Shown here one piece after another: positions 1 to 6,712 of a DNA stretch of 28,381 nucleotides. The position numbers were made by a program, and so were the translations under genes. Source of the stretch: Pseudomonadota bacterium. Lineage in GTDB: Bacteria > Pseudomonadota > Gammaproteobacteria > Acidiferrobacterales > Acidiferrobacteraceae. Under the pieces are notes generated by a model, which saw nothing but the letters and a program-made list of their open reading frames with translations, did no database searches and had not been told where the DNA came from. Positions within the stretch are counted from its first letter, which is position 1. Each line of letters begins with the position of its first letter. The stretch covers positions 1-28,381 of the forward strand of contig JAJZZU010000003.1 in assembly GCA_021797365.1 (NCBI GenBank), in the 5' to 3' direction.

Positions 1-312
1 TACGTGGCATAAAAGGTGCAGGATTCATGCAATACATATCCCTTTCCGTATCATACGTTGGCGAATAATAGCGTTTAGTTACCTATGTTTACGGCGGCAT
101 ACAGCGGCGTTCTGTATCGTTAAAGCGTGGACCAAGTGGACCAAAATTGGACCAAAAGAACGCGTACCCGATGTTTGGGGGCCGTTGTGGATCTTTTAAG
201 AGTCGTTAAGTCTGGTCGAGGCTAGGGAGGGGGCGACCATCCCATTATTTCTGCCCAGCCCCGGCGCCTCGACGGGCGCGGCCGAAGATTTGGTGGGGAG
301 GTTGGGGTAGCG
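1..312. other. Left-edge non-coding stretch
   Basis: No convincing gene is seen. It contains a short inverted repeat (ATACAG at 99-104 with CTGTAT at 112-117, around CGGCGTT), a cluster of TGGACCAA direct repeats (128-155), and the end of the 313-579 gene at the right. An ATG on the minus strand at 28-26 opens a frame that runs off the left edge after about nine codons; it could be the start of a gene, but too little is visible to judge. Confidence 0.4.
128..155. repeat. Three TGGACCAA direct repeats
   Basis: TGGACCAA occurs at 128-135, 137-144 and 148-155, with start-to-start spacing of 9 and 11 bp. Short, closely phased repeats of this kind can be protein-binding sites (recombinase arm sites or iterons). 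No integrase is visible in the window, so the role is unknown. Confidence 0.5.
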
Positions 313-579
313 TTACTCGCCGCGCCGCCACGGCGGCAAGGCAGACAGATCAATAATCGCCGACCGTACCGGTTGGCGCGGATCCCGTCGCGCCTCCTCC
401 TCCATCCTCTTGCGTGCCCGATACCGGCGGGCTGCTTCGGCGTTGCGGATGGCGCGCGGAACGGGGCTGGCTGGTCGGCCGCGCTCATTGCCGGCCGAAC
501 GGCCGGTGGGGGGCTGGGTTTTGTCGTCGCCGACCCGGTTGCCTACCCTGCTCACGGGCCCCTTGGTTTGCCTGCTCAT
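313..579 (-). CDS. Small basic protein behind a double operator
   Basis: This 88-residue protein is very rich in Arg. It has a charged probable helix (residues about 45-65, with AEAARRYRARKR) and a C-terminal segment containing IIDLSALPPW. I do not recognise a named family, although RRYRxRKR-type helices are frequent in small plasmid-borne DNA- or RNA-binding proteins. The ATG start is supported by AGGAG eight bases upstream. The gene sits directly downstream of a promoter with TATAAT and two near-identical palindromes (615-660), so it is probably tightly repressed and may regulate itself. Its first ~25 codons and the whole control region have a degenerate second copy near 16402-16556. Confidence 0.6.
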   Translation of the reverse strand: MSRQTKGPVSRVGNRVGDDKTQPPTGRSAGNERGRPASPVPRAIRNAEAARRYRARKRMEEEARRDPRQPVRSAIIDLSALPPWRRGE

Positions 580-608
580 AGCGATGCTCCTATGCCGTTT
601 CTGTGCCT

Positions 609-660
609 ATTATAGATGACGCATCATCTTTAATAAAGCTATTTCGATGATGCGTCATCG
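609..660 (-). promoter_or_regulatory. Promoter with paired palindromic operators, copy 1
   Basis: On the minus strand TATAAT occupies 614-609. Upstream lie two palindromic boxes, GATGACGCATCATC at 615-628 and CGATGATGCGTCATCG at 645-660, about 31 bp apart centre to centre. The first abuts the -10 and the second covers the region upstream of the -35 position, as for a dimeric repressor or activator. The gene start is at 579. A matching pair occurs at 16479-16525. Confidence 0.7.
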
Positions 661-690
661 TAAATAAGGGGCGGGGTGAGGGGGTCGGCG

Positions 691-714
691 GCCGGGCGCC
701 TACAAGCGCCCGGC
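691..714 (-). terminator. GC hairpin after ardC
   Basis: A perfect 9-bp stem (GCCGGGCGC at 691-699, GCGCCCGGC at 706-714) with a 6-base loop lies 11 bp past the ardC stop codon. There is no T-run on the minus strand, so it may be a weak terminator or an mRNA 3' stabiliser. Confidence 0.4.
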
Positions 715-724
715 GCTCCGTGGC

Positions 725-1699
725 CTACGCTGCCACAGGCCGTCCGGCCTGCAATGCCTCCTGCCCCTGCTCGGCCAGCAAGCCCCGGATAAAGGCGTGG
801 GCCTTGGAGGCCTGCGCGGCGGCCGTCAAGATGGCCTTCTTGTCGCTCTTGAGGATTGCGACCCAGTGGGCCAGGTAGTCGGCATGGTCCTGTAGGGTGC
901 TGCCGATGATCCCCAGGTCGGCGGCCAGGAACGCGGACCCCATCTCCGCGATCAGTTCCTCGAAGGCGTAGGCCGCATCGCCAAACCGTCCGCTAAAGTC
1001 GCGGGCTAGGCGCGACGCATGGCCGGTCGAATGCGTCGCCTCGTGAAGGGCGACACTGTAGAAGGCTTCCGGGCTTATGAAGGCCTCCCGGGCTGGCAAG
1101 TGGATCGTGTCGGTGGCCGGTTGGTAGAAGGCCTGCGCGCCGCCCTCGATGATGCGGGCCGGGCTCGCCTGCAAGATCCGCTCGGCGTCCTCGATGGCCT
1201 GGAAGGGCGCGCGGGGTTCGCGGGCCGGGCCCTCGATGTTGTCGATCTGGTCGAGGTTGAATATGCGGAAAGACTTCAGGACTGCGCCCTTGACGATCTC
1301 CGTCTCGCCGGTCTCCATGTTGGTCTCGGTGCTCTCCCAGGGCTTGTAGAACACGCACAAGGTCCCGCGCTCGCCCTTGCGGACCTGGCCGCCCTTGTCG
1401 GCTGCCTGCTTGTAGGTGAGCCAGTAGGGGGAGCTGTAGCCGTTCTGGAGGCCTGCGGCCCAAAGGATGAGCGTGTTTATGCCCTGGTAGGGTTTGCCCG
1501 TGGTGAGGTTCAGGGGCAAAGACGGTTGCGAGTCCCACAAGCGGCGCCCGGTCCCGCGCGCCTGCTCCATGGCCTCTATGATCCGGTCCGTTATGGCCTG
1601 GTGGATATCGAAGGTTTGACCCCCTGCGGATGCTGAGGCTTGAGCTCCCTCGCCTTTGACCTTGTGGTCTGCCGCATGTTTGTGATTGCGCGTATTCAT
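725..1699 (-). CDS. ardC: ArdC-family antirestriction protein
   Basis: The 324-residue product matches the ArdC layout. An N-terminal ssDNA-binding domain (residues about 25-150) contains the family's GKPYQGINTLILW segment and a YKQA..KGGQVRKGE..T motif. A C-terminal zinc metallopeptidase-like domain contains HEATH near residue 220. Known ArdC proteins coat incoming single-stranded DNA and shield it from host restriction, so the protein would act in the recipient just after transfer. The ATG at 1699 has AGGAG seven bases upstream. An in-frame upstream extension to 1903 lies in the inverted repeat and looks non-coding. A hairpin at 1920-1942 separates the gene from the upstream methylase, and its own leader is a huge imperfect palindrome, so expression is probably independent and unusual. 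Confidence 0.9.
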   Translation of the reverse strand: MNTRNHKHAADHKVKGEGAQASASAGGQTFDIHQAITDRIIEAMEQARGTGRRLWDSQPSLPLNLTTGKPYQGINTLILWAAGLQNGYSSPYWLTYKQAADKGGQVRKGERGTLCVFYKPWESTETNMETGETEIVKGAVLKSFRIFNLDQIDNIEGPAREPRAPFQAIEDAERILQASPARIIEGGAQAFYQPATDTIHLPAREAFISPEAFYSVALHEATHSTGHASRLARDFSGRFGDAAYAFEELIAEMGSAFLAADLGIIGSTLQDHADYLAHWVAILKSDKKAILTAAAQASKAHAFIRGLLAEQGQEALQAGRPVAA

Positions 1700-1914
1700 G
1701 GTTCGTCTCCTGGTTTGGTTCTGCGTCTTGCCTCGGCTCTCGCCCCTCACGTGAAGTCGCGTCAGCGAGCGGGCTTGCGACCGGCAAGACCCATGACAGC
1801 CGCGCTTTTCGGCTGGCGTGGGGCTTGGGAGGGAGCCGCGAGCGCAAGCGACTTGGGGGCGAGAGCCGAGGCTTGCAGAACCAGGGAGACGAATGGAGCG
1901 CAATCACATGCGGC
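1671..1914 (-). promoter_or_regulatory. Giant imperfect inverted repeat over ardC start
   Basis: Arms pair in order from the outside: GCCGCATG 1671-1678 with 1907-1914; an 11-bp block 1681-1691 with 1898-1908; TTCGTCTCC 1702-1710 with 1885-1893; GGTTCTGC 1717-1724 with 1875-1882; the perfect 16-bp block CCTCGGCTCTCGCCCC 1731-1746 with 1856-1871; AAGTCGC 1754-1760 with 1848-1854. The outermost blocks compete for 1907-1908. The central loop holds two smaller hairpins (GGGCTTG/CAAGACCC near 1771-1792; AGCCG/CGGCT 1798-1814). I see no ordinary TATAAT/TTGACA promoter here. Such a fold in the transferred strand resembles the Frpo/ssi promoters of F-like and ColIb plasmids. Confidence 0.65.
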
Positions 1915-1919
1915 GGGTT

Positions 1920-1942
1920 AAAAGGGCGTTTTCCGCCCTTTT
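1920..1942. terminator. Hairpin between methylase and ardC
   Basis: A perfect 9-bp stem (AAAAGGGCG / CGCCCTTTT) with a 5-base loop. The T-run forms the stem end on either strand, so it could terminate in both directions. It follows the methylase stop at 2001 and precedes the ardC leader. Confidence 0.6.
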
Positions 1943-2000
1943 GATATCGAGTTCGGATACCGCTTGGGCGAATTTCGCCCAAACCTTGTCAATCAGTCAC

Positions 2001-2699
2001 TTACGCGGCCGTTTTTGTGGGAATGTGCCAAGCGCCCGGGATGGCGGCGGCGATGCGTGCGGCCAGCTGTTGAGCGTTCCAGACAACCAGCGCCGAAGGG
2101 AACGGCGCGGACCCTTTGCCGTTACCGAATTTCAGACGGCCGCGCAGCATGACGATATCGGCTCGGCCCGCCACGGAATCGTGCCACCAGCGCGTATCGG
2201 TACGCGAGGGAACAAGGCCGATAACGACGGCGGCCGCTTCCTGTGAGCATTTAGCGGCCCATTGCGGTAAGGATCGAGAGTACGGCGGGTTCACGAACAC
2301 GAGGCCAAACCACGGCCGCGAAAGACCGTCGTCACTTTCTGTCCAGCGCTCGAGTGCTGGTACCGGTCCATCCGCGCGAGGCGAACAGGGATCAAGGTCG
2401 AAGACCTCACGTCCGGCAGCTTGTAGGATAGCCGCCAGCAAGTCCGCCGGCGTCGCCCAAGTCTGATCGCGCGAGGAAAGGCAAGCGGCGAAGTTTTTGC
2501 GCTTGACGATACGCGGCACGACCTTAAGAGCTTCGGCCAGGGCCAGGTAACTTGCCACGGTCCCCTGCCCGGCGGCGAGCGCCGCTATTGTATTGCGGGA
2601 AAGCGTGGCCTTTCGCGCTGCCTCCCTCTGCCCGTATTTTTGGGCCAGCGCTTCGGGCCCGGGTCGCAGTTCGTACCCGGCCTCGCGTACAGTGTGCAA
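2001..2699 (-). CDS. Dam-like N6-adenine DNA methyltransferase
   Basis: This 232-residue product has an N-terminal helix-turn-helix-like segment (about residues 20-60, SRNTIAALAAGQGTVASYLA) followed by a phage/plasmid Dam-like methyltransferase domain. The motifs seen are a W.TP..L start, FDLDPCSP near residue 100 and the catalytic NPPYS near 138. The family methylates adenine and here probably protects the element against host restriction, alongside ArdC. No ATG lies in the plausible region. I chose TTG at 2699 because GGAGG sits six bases upstream. The frame stays open further upstream to an ATG at 2807, but that extension lies antisense-like within the M41-like gene and looks non-coding. 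The start overlaps the 2524-3030 gene by 176 bp, which is unusual. Confidence 0.75.
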   Translation of the reverse strand: MHTVREAGYELRPGPEALAQKYGQREAARKATLSRNTIAALAAGQGTVASYLALAEALKVVPRIVKRKNFAACLSSRDQTWATPADLLAAILQAAGREVFDLDPCSPRADGPVPALERWTESDDGLSRPWFGLVFVNPPYSRSLPQWAAKCSQEAAAVVIGLVPSRTDTRWWHDSVAGRADIVMLRGRLKFGNGKGSAPFPSALVVWNAQQLAARIAAAIPGAWHIPTKTAA

Positions 2700-3030
2700 A
2701 TCGCGCCTCCGCGATGACGCCAGCCAGCCCCGCTTGCACGTGTCCTTGATCGAACCACGTATGCCAGATCGGGTATGCCTGGCAGCAGCCACTACAATCG
2801 TCTTCACCCAAAATCGACACGTAGTCTACTCCGAACCCGTGCAACGCGTAGACCACGGCGTGCCCAGCCTCGTGGTGCGCCAGCCGCATCCTCATTCTCT
2901 TTGGGTCGCGCACCCTGGGGAAAAGGATGGTCTCAAGCGAGACTTCGCGATTCCAGGCCTTCCGTAACTTTTCCTGGTATGTTTGGGATGGTAACTCTCG
3001 CCGCTCTCTCACCTTGGCTGCCTCTGTCAT
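2524..3030 (-). CDS. Small M41-like (FtsH-type) zinc peptidase domain
   Basis: The 168-residue frame has AHHEAGHAVVYALHG near residues 51-65, where HEAGH is the M41 zinc signature, and a later LAGVIAEARF segment typical of the domain. No AAA ATPase or membrane segment precedes it, so it is a stand-alone peptidase-like domain as found on some phages and plasmids; its target is unknown. The region after about residue 112 overlaps the methylase in another frame and is a low-complexity, Arg/Gly-rich sequence that looks like a shadow translation, so the natural protein may end earlier or be frameshifted. The ATG at 3030 is 15 bases from the 19-bp motif and lacks a clear ribosome site, suggesting a short or leaderless mRNA. 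A GTG at 3054 lies inside the motif and is unlikely. Confidence 0.6.
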   Translation of the reverse strand: MTEAAKVRERRELPSQTYQEKLRKAWNREVSLETILFPRVRDPKRMRMRLAHHEAGHAVVYALHGFGVDYVSILGEDDCSGCCQAYPIWHTWFDQGHVQAGLAGVIAEARFAHCTRGRVRTATRARSAGPKIRAEGGSAKGHAFPQYNSGARRRAGDRGKLPGPGRSS

Positions 3031-3045
3031 CTGTTGATGTACTAT

Positions 3046-3064
3046 TATCCACACGCGGGGAAAT
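3046..3064 (-). promoter_or_regulatory. 19-bp motif copy 1 (before M41-like gene)
   Basis: On the gene strand this reads ATTTCCCCGCGTGTGGATA. The stop codon of the 3064-3402 gene overlaps its first bases, and the next start codon is 15 bases beyond. It shares the ATTTCCC and GATA ends at the standard spacing, with a divergent middle. Confidence 0.65.
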
Positions 3065-3402
3065 CACTGTGGGCTTCGGTGCCACCGGCGGACCAGCCGA
3101 TCCAACCCGGTAGCCACAAGCCCGCCGATGAAGATCGCTGCGCCGACGGCGAGCGAGGCCTTCCAGGAGCTGGCGATGTATTGATAGGAGGGATAGGCGT
3201 ACCGCCACCCAGGTACGATCCAGCGACCATCAAAATAGAATTCATGCCCGACGAATTCCGCATGCGCGTCCAGCAACAGGAAGCGCAGGACCGTCCACGG
3301 TCGCCCCTCGATGCCGCGCACGGCCCACAAAATCAGCCCCGCTATGCTCGGGGTGATCAGTAAAAAGCGCGTAGCGCGCGCGGCTGGGCCGATCGCTTTC
3401 AT
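3064..3402 (-). CDS. Two-span membrane protein, last gene of topB operon
   Basis: A 112-residue protein with two hydrophobic spans (about residues 13-28 and 84-100) separated by a Trp/Tyr-rich stretch that probably faces the periplasm, and a basic C-terminus (DRLVRRWHR). No family recognised. Its ATG overlaps the topoisomerase stop in an ATGA, so translation is coupled to topB. The stop codon runs into the next 19-bp motif, marking the operon end. A role in the transfer apparatus or envelope is inference only. Confidence 0.7.
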   Translation of the reverse strand: MKAIGPAARATRFLLITPSIAGLILWAVRGIEGRPWTVLRFLLLDAHAEFVGHEFYFDGRWIVPGWRYAYPSYQYIASSWKASLAVGAAIFIGGLVATGLDRLVRRWHRSPQ

Positions 3403-5312
3403 TTTGATGCCTTCCTTTTGGGTGCACGGCTCTTCGGTTTTGCCGCGGCCGGTGCGGTTCCCGCGGGCATAGCGAGCGCGGGGCCCGCTTTTGCGGCCTC
3501 AACGCGCTTCACCACAAAGGCGCTTTGTTGTGCTTCAAACTCCGCGATTGTCCGCGCGCCGACTGCGACCTCGCCTAAAGCGTCTTCCCACAGCCCCGTC
3601 ACTCCGGGGTCGGTCAAGACCTCGGGCAAGGCTGCCACCAGCAGGCGGCCGCGTTCCGTCGATATGATCTGCTTGCCTTTGCGCTCTATAAACTCCCTCT
3701 TTAAGAGGGTTTCAATGATGTTGGCGCGTGTCGCTTCGGTGCCGAGGCCGCTGGTTTCCTTCAGCCGCGCCTTGATCTTCGGGTCCGTGACAAGCTTGTG
3801 AACGCTGGACATGGCCGCGATCAAGGTACCGTCTGTGAACCGGCTCGGCGGTTTCGTTACCCGGTGATCGATGGTGCCGGACACCCAGGCAACAGGATCG
3901 CCCACCTTCATGAGGGGCAGCACCTGCGCTTCGTCCTCGTCCTTCTCCTTGTCGGGCTGCATGACGCTCCGCCAGCCAATAGCCTTGATAACACGCCCCC
4001 GGGCAAGCCACTGATGGCCTCCCGCATTCGTCACTGTGACGGTTTTTGTGAAGGTGTGCGGCGGGTAGAACTGGCACAGATAAGCCTTGACGATCAATTC
4101 ATAGACCTGCTTTTCGGCTTCGTTCAAAGCGCCGATCTGCACCTGGTCATGCGATGTGGGGATAATCCCATGGTGCGCGGTGATCTTGGCGTCATTCCAG
4201 GCGCTGCTCTTGAGACTTATGTCTGCACCTTGAGTGAGCGGCGCGACCGCGGGGTTGACGGTGGCGATGGCGGCCAAGATCAGGCGCGCATCTTGCCGTT
4301 GCGACTCTGGCAGATACGGGCAATCCGTACGCGGGTACGAGGTCAGCTTGTGGACCTCATATAGCGCCTGCGCCGCGTTCAAAGTGTCCTGGGCGCTCAA
4401 ACCAAACTTGGCGCTTGCGGCCGCCTGGAGCTTGGAAAGCGTGAACGGCAAGGGCGGTCCTTCCTGGCCGTCCTGCGACTCGAACGACACGATCTTGCCC
4501 TGCTTGCCGGCCACGTCATTGGCAATGGTCTGGGCGGTCGGCAGGCTGGTAAGACGGCCTTCACTATCGAGGCCTGGCGCACCGTCCGGGGCTTTCCAGG
4601 TGGCTTTGTAGTTGCCGTTTTGGTGCTGGAATATCGTGACAGGGACATAGAACTGCGTCGGGACAAAGGCCTCGATCTCGGCATCACGCTTAACCACAAG
4701 CCCTAAGGTGGGGGTCTGTACACGACCGACCGATACCACTCCCGCGTTATTGCTTTTAAGGGTGTAGGCCCTCGTCAGATTCATCCCCACAAGCCAATCC
4801 GCGCGGCCTCGGGCCTCTGCTGCGTCACGCAAGGGGCGATACGACGCGTTGTCCTTGAGGTTTGCCAGCGCCTTTTGAACCGATGCGGGATCAAGGGCGG
4901 CCAGCCAGATACGACGGGTAGGACCTTTCCACTTCATAGCCTCCAAAATCTCGTCCACCAAGAGCTGGCCTTCTCTATCGGGGTCGCCGGCGTTCACCAC
5001 CTCGTCGGTGTCTTTCAGCAAGGTCTTGATCGCCGCCAGTTGGTCCTTGGCGGACGACTTCGCGATCTTCTGCCAGGCCTGCGGGATGATCGGCAGGTCT
5101 TCCAGTCGCCAGCGTTTTTTGCCACTGCCGTTGGTGGGAACATCGGCAGCGAGGTAGGCGTCGGGCTCCGCGAGTTCGTAGAGGTGGCCGAAAGCCCACG
5201 TCACTACATCAGACCCACATTGTATATGGGTCCTGGTAGGCTTCTTCTGGCCCGGCAACTGCGCGGCTATCGCCTTACCGAGGCTGGGTTTTTCTGCTAT
5301 GAACAGCCTCAT
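3399..5312 (-). CDS. topB: DNA topoisomerase III (TopB/TraE type)
   Basis: A 637-residue type IA topoisomerase. It opens with a Toprim domain (MRLFIAEKPSLGKAIA), with the metal-binding GDPDREG motif near residue 109, followed by VGRVQTPTLGLVV and the active-site tyrosine in SYPRTD near residue 324. It has no zinc ribbons and ends in a Lys/Ala/Pro-rich basic tail. It breaks and rejoins single strands and can decatenate. Plasmid copies such as RP4 TraE lie in transfer regions and are thought to assist DNA processing. The ATG at 5312 has GGAGG upstream and overlaps the stop of the previous gene (ATGA). A longer upstream frame exists but would cover that gene. Confidence 0.93.
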   Translation of the reverse strand: MRLFIAEKPSLGKAIAAQLPGQKKPTRTHIQCGSDVVTWAFGHLYELAEPDAYLAADVPTNGSGKKRWRLEDLPIIPQAWQKIAKSSAKDQLAAIKTLLKDTDEVVNAGDPDREGQLLVDEILEAMKWKGPTRRIWLAALDPASVQKALANLKDNASYRPLRDAAEARGRADWLVGMNLTRAYTLKSNNAGVVSVGRVQTPTLGLVVKRDAEIEAFVPTQFYVPVTIFQHQNGNYKATWKAPDGAPGLDSEGRLTSLPTAQTIANDVAGKQGKIVSFESQDGQEGPPLPFTLSKLQAAASAKFGLSAQDTLNAAQALYEVHKLTSYPRTDCPYLPESQRQDARLILAAIATVNPAVAPLTQGADISLKSSAWNDAKITAHHGIIPTSHDQVQIGALNEAEKQVYELIVKAYLCQFYPPHTFTKTVTVTNAGGHQWLARGRVIKAIGWRSVMQPDKEKDEDEAQVLPLMKVGDPVAWVSGTIDHRVTKPPSRFTDGTLIAAMSSVHKLVTDPKIKARLKETSGLGTEATRANIIETLLKREFIERKGKQIISTERGRLLVAALPEVLTDPGVTGLWEDALGEVAVGARTIAEFEAQQSAFVVKRVEAAKAGPALAMPAGTAPAAAKPKSRAPKRKASK

Positions 5313-5533
5313 ACCTCTACCTCCTCGACCCCATGTCCAGACAACCAGGCCCGGGCCTCGTCCTGGCTCAAGTCTCGTCGGAAATAACTGCGAGTTCCCC
5401 ACACGGCCGGCCACACAACAGTCTCCACCAGGAAGCCGTCGGCGACCCTGTAGAGCAAGGCCGTGACGCGATCCTCGGCGACCACGGCCAACAGGATCGC
5501 CTCGGGCACGGCCGCGGCCACCAATGCGGTCAC
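5309..5533 (-). CDS. Small hypothetical protein upstream of topB
   Basis: A 74-residue product starting with GTG at 5533, chosen because it overlaps the previous stop codon as GTGA, like other junctions in this operon. The first half is hydrophobic (VTALVAAAVPEAILLAVV) and the second is mixed, ending in LSQDEARAWLSGHG plus an acidic tail. That last block loosely recalls the ALEW segment of the neighbouring 5530-5799 and 6331-6660 proteins. No family recognised. Confidence 0.55.
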   Translation of the reverse strand: MTALVAAAVPEAILLAVVAEDRVTALLYRVADGFLVETVVWPAVWGTRSYFRRDLSQDEARAWLSGHGVEEVEV

Positions 5534-5799
5534 CGCGGCGTATCCCCGTCGGCGCCGATGATGGCCCGGGCCGCAGCGACGGGCTCCATGCCGGCGACCT
5601 CCGTCAGCCACTCAAGGGCTTTTTGGGAATCGAGGTCTGTCAGCGACACGTCACCATCGTTGAGCTCAACCCCTAGGCTCTCCAAGACGAATGTCCCGCC
5701 GTCGGGATCAAAATAGAGGGTGTGGTGGATGCCGGACCCGGTGCCATGTTCCTCCAAGAACTCCGCAATCTTCTCAACCTCAAAGTCATTATTACTCAT
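5530..5799 (-). CDS. Small acidic protein, paralogue of 6331-6660
   Basis: An 89-residue acidic protein. The ATG at 5799 has AGGAGGG upstream, whereas an upstream in-frame extension to 6003 crosses two other genes. Its C-terminal block (SQKALEWLTEVAGMEPVAAA followed by RAIIG) matches the end of the 109-residue protein at 6331-6660 (SEQALEWVVNWGDMSIAEAT followed by KAIIG), so the two share a small domain of unknown function. It sits in a tightly packed operon with a secreted protein, a membrane protein and topB. Confidence 0.7.
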   Translation of the reverse strand: MSNNDFEVEKIAEFLEEHGTGSGIHHTLYFDPDGGTFVLESLGVELNDGDVSLTDLDSQKALEWLTEVAGMEPVAAARAIIGADGDTPR

Positions 5800-5801
5800 G
5801 A

Positions 5802-5963
5802 TTATTGCCCTCCTTGGGCGTGGTGTTGGTAGTAGGCGTCGGCGCCCAGGAAAACCCCGACCGTGACCACGGCCGCGAGCCAAAACGGGGCGTGGTAGGC
5901 GAACAACAGCAGGTCGATCAAGAGCATGATCGCCATTAGGATCGCTGTCTGGACGGCCGTCAT
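5802..5963 (-). CDS. 53-residue two-span membrane protein
   Basis: A short gene with ATG at 5963 overlapping the stop of the 5960-6271 gene (ATGA). The product, starting MTAVQTAILMAIMLL, is almost wholly hydrophobic: a first span about residues 5-22 and a second about 26-43, then a short His/Gln-rich tail. The stop is two bases before the next ATG. The size and topology recall small inner-membrane conjugation proteins, but there is no recognisable family. Support comes from its hydrophobic pattern and exact fit between its neighbours. Confidence 0.65.
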   Translation of the reverse strand: MTAVQTAILMAIMLLIDLLLFAYHAPFWLAAVVTVGVFLGADAYYQHHAQGGQ

Positions 5964-6271
5964 GGCCGCCCCCGTGGCACGATCTTGAGCCGCACGATCT
6001 CACCCGAGCGGAGCGCCAGGGCCGTGTGAATCCTGATCGGCAGGGTGACCCGGATGGGTGGTCCGGACACGCTTGCTAGGGTGACCTGAATGGGCAGCAA
6101 CTGCTCAACCCGGAACCGATTTGAGATAATGTGGGCGCGCAGAATCGACCGCGATGGGATCGTGATGGTGGGCCTGCGCGGTACCGCCGTCTGGTGGACG
6201 GCGACCTCCGGCGCGGCCATGGCCAGGATCGGGGCGGCCAGTAGGGCTAAAGTGAGCAGCGTCTTTTTCAT
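5960..6271 (-). CDS. Secreted periplasmic protein, first gene of topB operon
   Basis: A 103-residue protein with a clear signal peptide (MKKTLLTLALLAAPILAMA, cleavage after AMA). The mature part is basic and beta-rich, with repeated hydrophobic patterns (LPIQVTLASVSGPPIRVTLP). No family recognised. AAGGAG lies six bases before the ATG, and the 19-bp motif is 31 bases upstream. Five further genes follow with overlapping stops and starts or gaps of a few bases (5963, 5799, 5533, topB, 3402), so they form one operon. Confidence 0.75.
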   Translation of the reverse strand: MKKTLLTLALLAAPILAMAAPEVAVHQTAVPRRPTITIPSRSILRAHIISNRFRVEQLLPIQVTLASVSGPPIRVTLPIRIHTALALRSGEIVRLKIVPRGRP

Positions 6272-6301
6272 CGGTGACTCCTTTTTGTGGTGTACTGCCT
6301 A

Positions 6302-6320
6302 TATCCGCGCCGGGGGAAAT
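6302..6320 (-). promoter_or_regulatory. 19-bp motif copy 2 (topB operon)
   Basis: Gene-strand sequence ATTTCCCCCGGCGCGGATA, close to consensus. It lies 11 bases after the stop of the 6331-6660 gene and 30 bases before the ATG at 6271. Confidence 0.75.
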
Positions 6321-6330
6321 TACCCGACCC

Positions 6331-6660
6331 TTAGGCGTGTTCGTTGACTCCTATAATGGCCTTCGTGGCCTCGGCGATACTCATGTCACCCCAGTTCACC
6401 ACCCATTCCAAAGCCTGCTCACTAGCTAATTGCGCGACGCCCATGTCCATCGGCTCGATGACGGCAGAAAGGGTCCCTGCGGTTTCCATGTGGAGCACCA
6501 TGCCCCAATCTTCCTCATCCACGGTGATGGGGCGATAACCCACGGCCTCCAGGTAAAAGCGGTCCCGATGCACAAACAGCGTGCGGACGATCAAGGCCGC
6601 ATGGCGGCCATAGGGCACAAATTGCCGCACTTTCGTGATCTCTTTTGCGTCAGTAATCAT
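6331..6660 (-). CDS. Small acidic protein, paralogue of 5530-5799
   Basis: A 109-residue acidic protein. The first half contains a likely beta-rich part (AALIVRTLFVHRDRFYLEAV), the middle an acidic stretch (VDEEDWGMVLHMETAG), and the end the ALEW...AIIG block shared with the 89-residue protein at 5530-5799. No signal peptide or membrane span. The ATG has AGGAGGT upstream and a 19-bp motif precedes it, so it is its own transcription unit. Function unknown; the paralogy suggests a two-member family specific to this element type. Confidence 0.72.
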   Translation of the reverse strand: MITDAKEITKVRQFVPYGRHAALIVRTLFVHRDRFYLEAVGYRPITVDEEDWGMVLHMETAGTLSAVIEPMDMGVAQLASEQALEWVVNWGDMSIAEATKAIIGVNEHA

Positions 6661-6691
6661 TGTGACCTCCTAAAATGGTTAGTCTTATCTG

Positions 6692-6712
6692 TATCGGCGC
6701 CGGGGGGGAAAT
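6692..6712 (-). promoter_or_regulatory. 19-bp motif copy 3 (long variant)
   Basis: Gene strand ATTTCCCCCCCGGCGCCGATA. It has two extra C bases, making it 21 bp, the only copy of different length. The stop codon of the lipoprotein gene (TAA) overlaps its start. Confidence 0.7.

Noticed and set aside
1019..1636. 205-codon plus-strand open frame
   Set aside because: It lies opposite ardC, whose domains are clear; high GC makes long antisense frames common. No domain or ribosome site seen.
993..1982. 329-codon minus-strand frame overlapping ardC
   Set aside because: Same strand but another frame; its Arg/Pro/Gly-rich product is typical of a shadow reading of a GC-rich gene.
2808..3054. GTG start at 3054 for the M41-like gene
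   Set aside because: It lies inside the 19-bp motif and has no ribosome site; ATG 3030 is preferred.
6692..6712. Reading the 19-bp motif as a FliA-type (GCCGATAA) promoter
   Set aside because: Only some copies have GCCGATA, and the upstream TAAA box at the required distance is absent in all copies checked.
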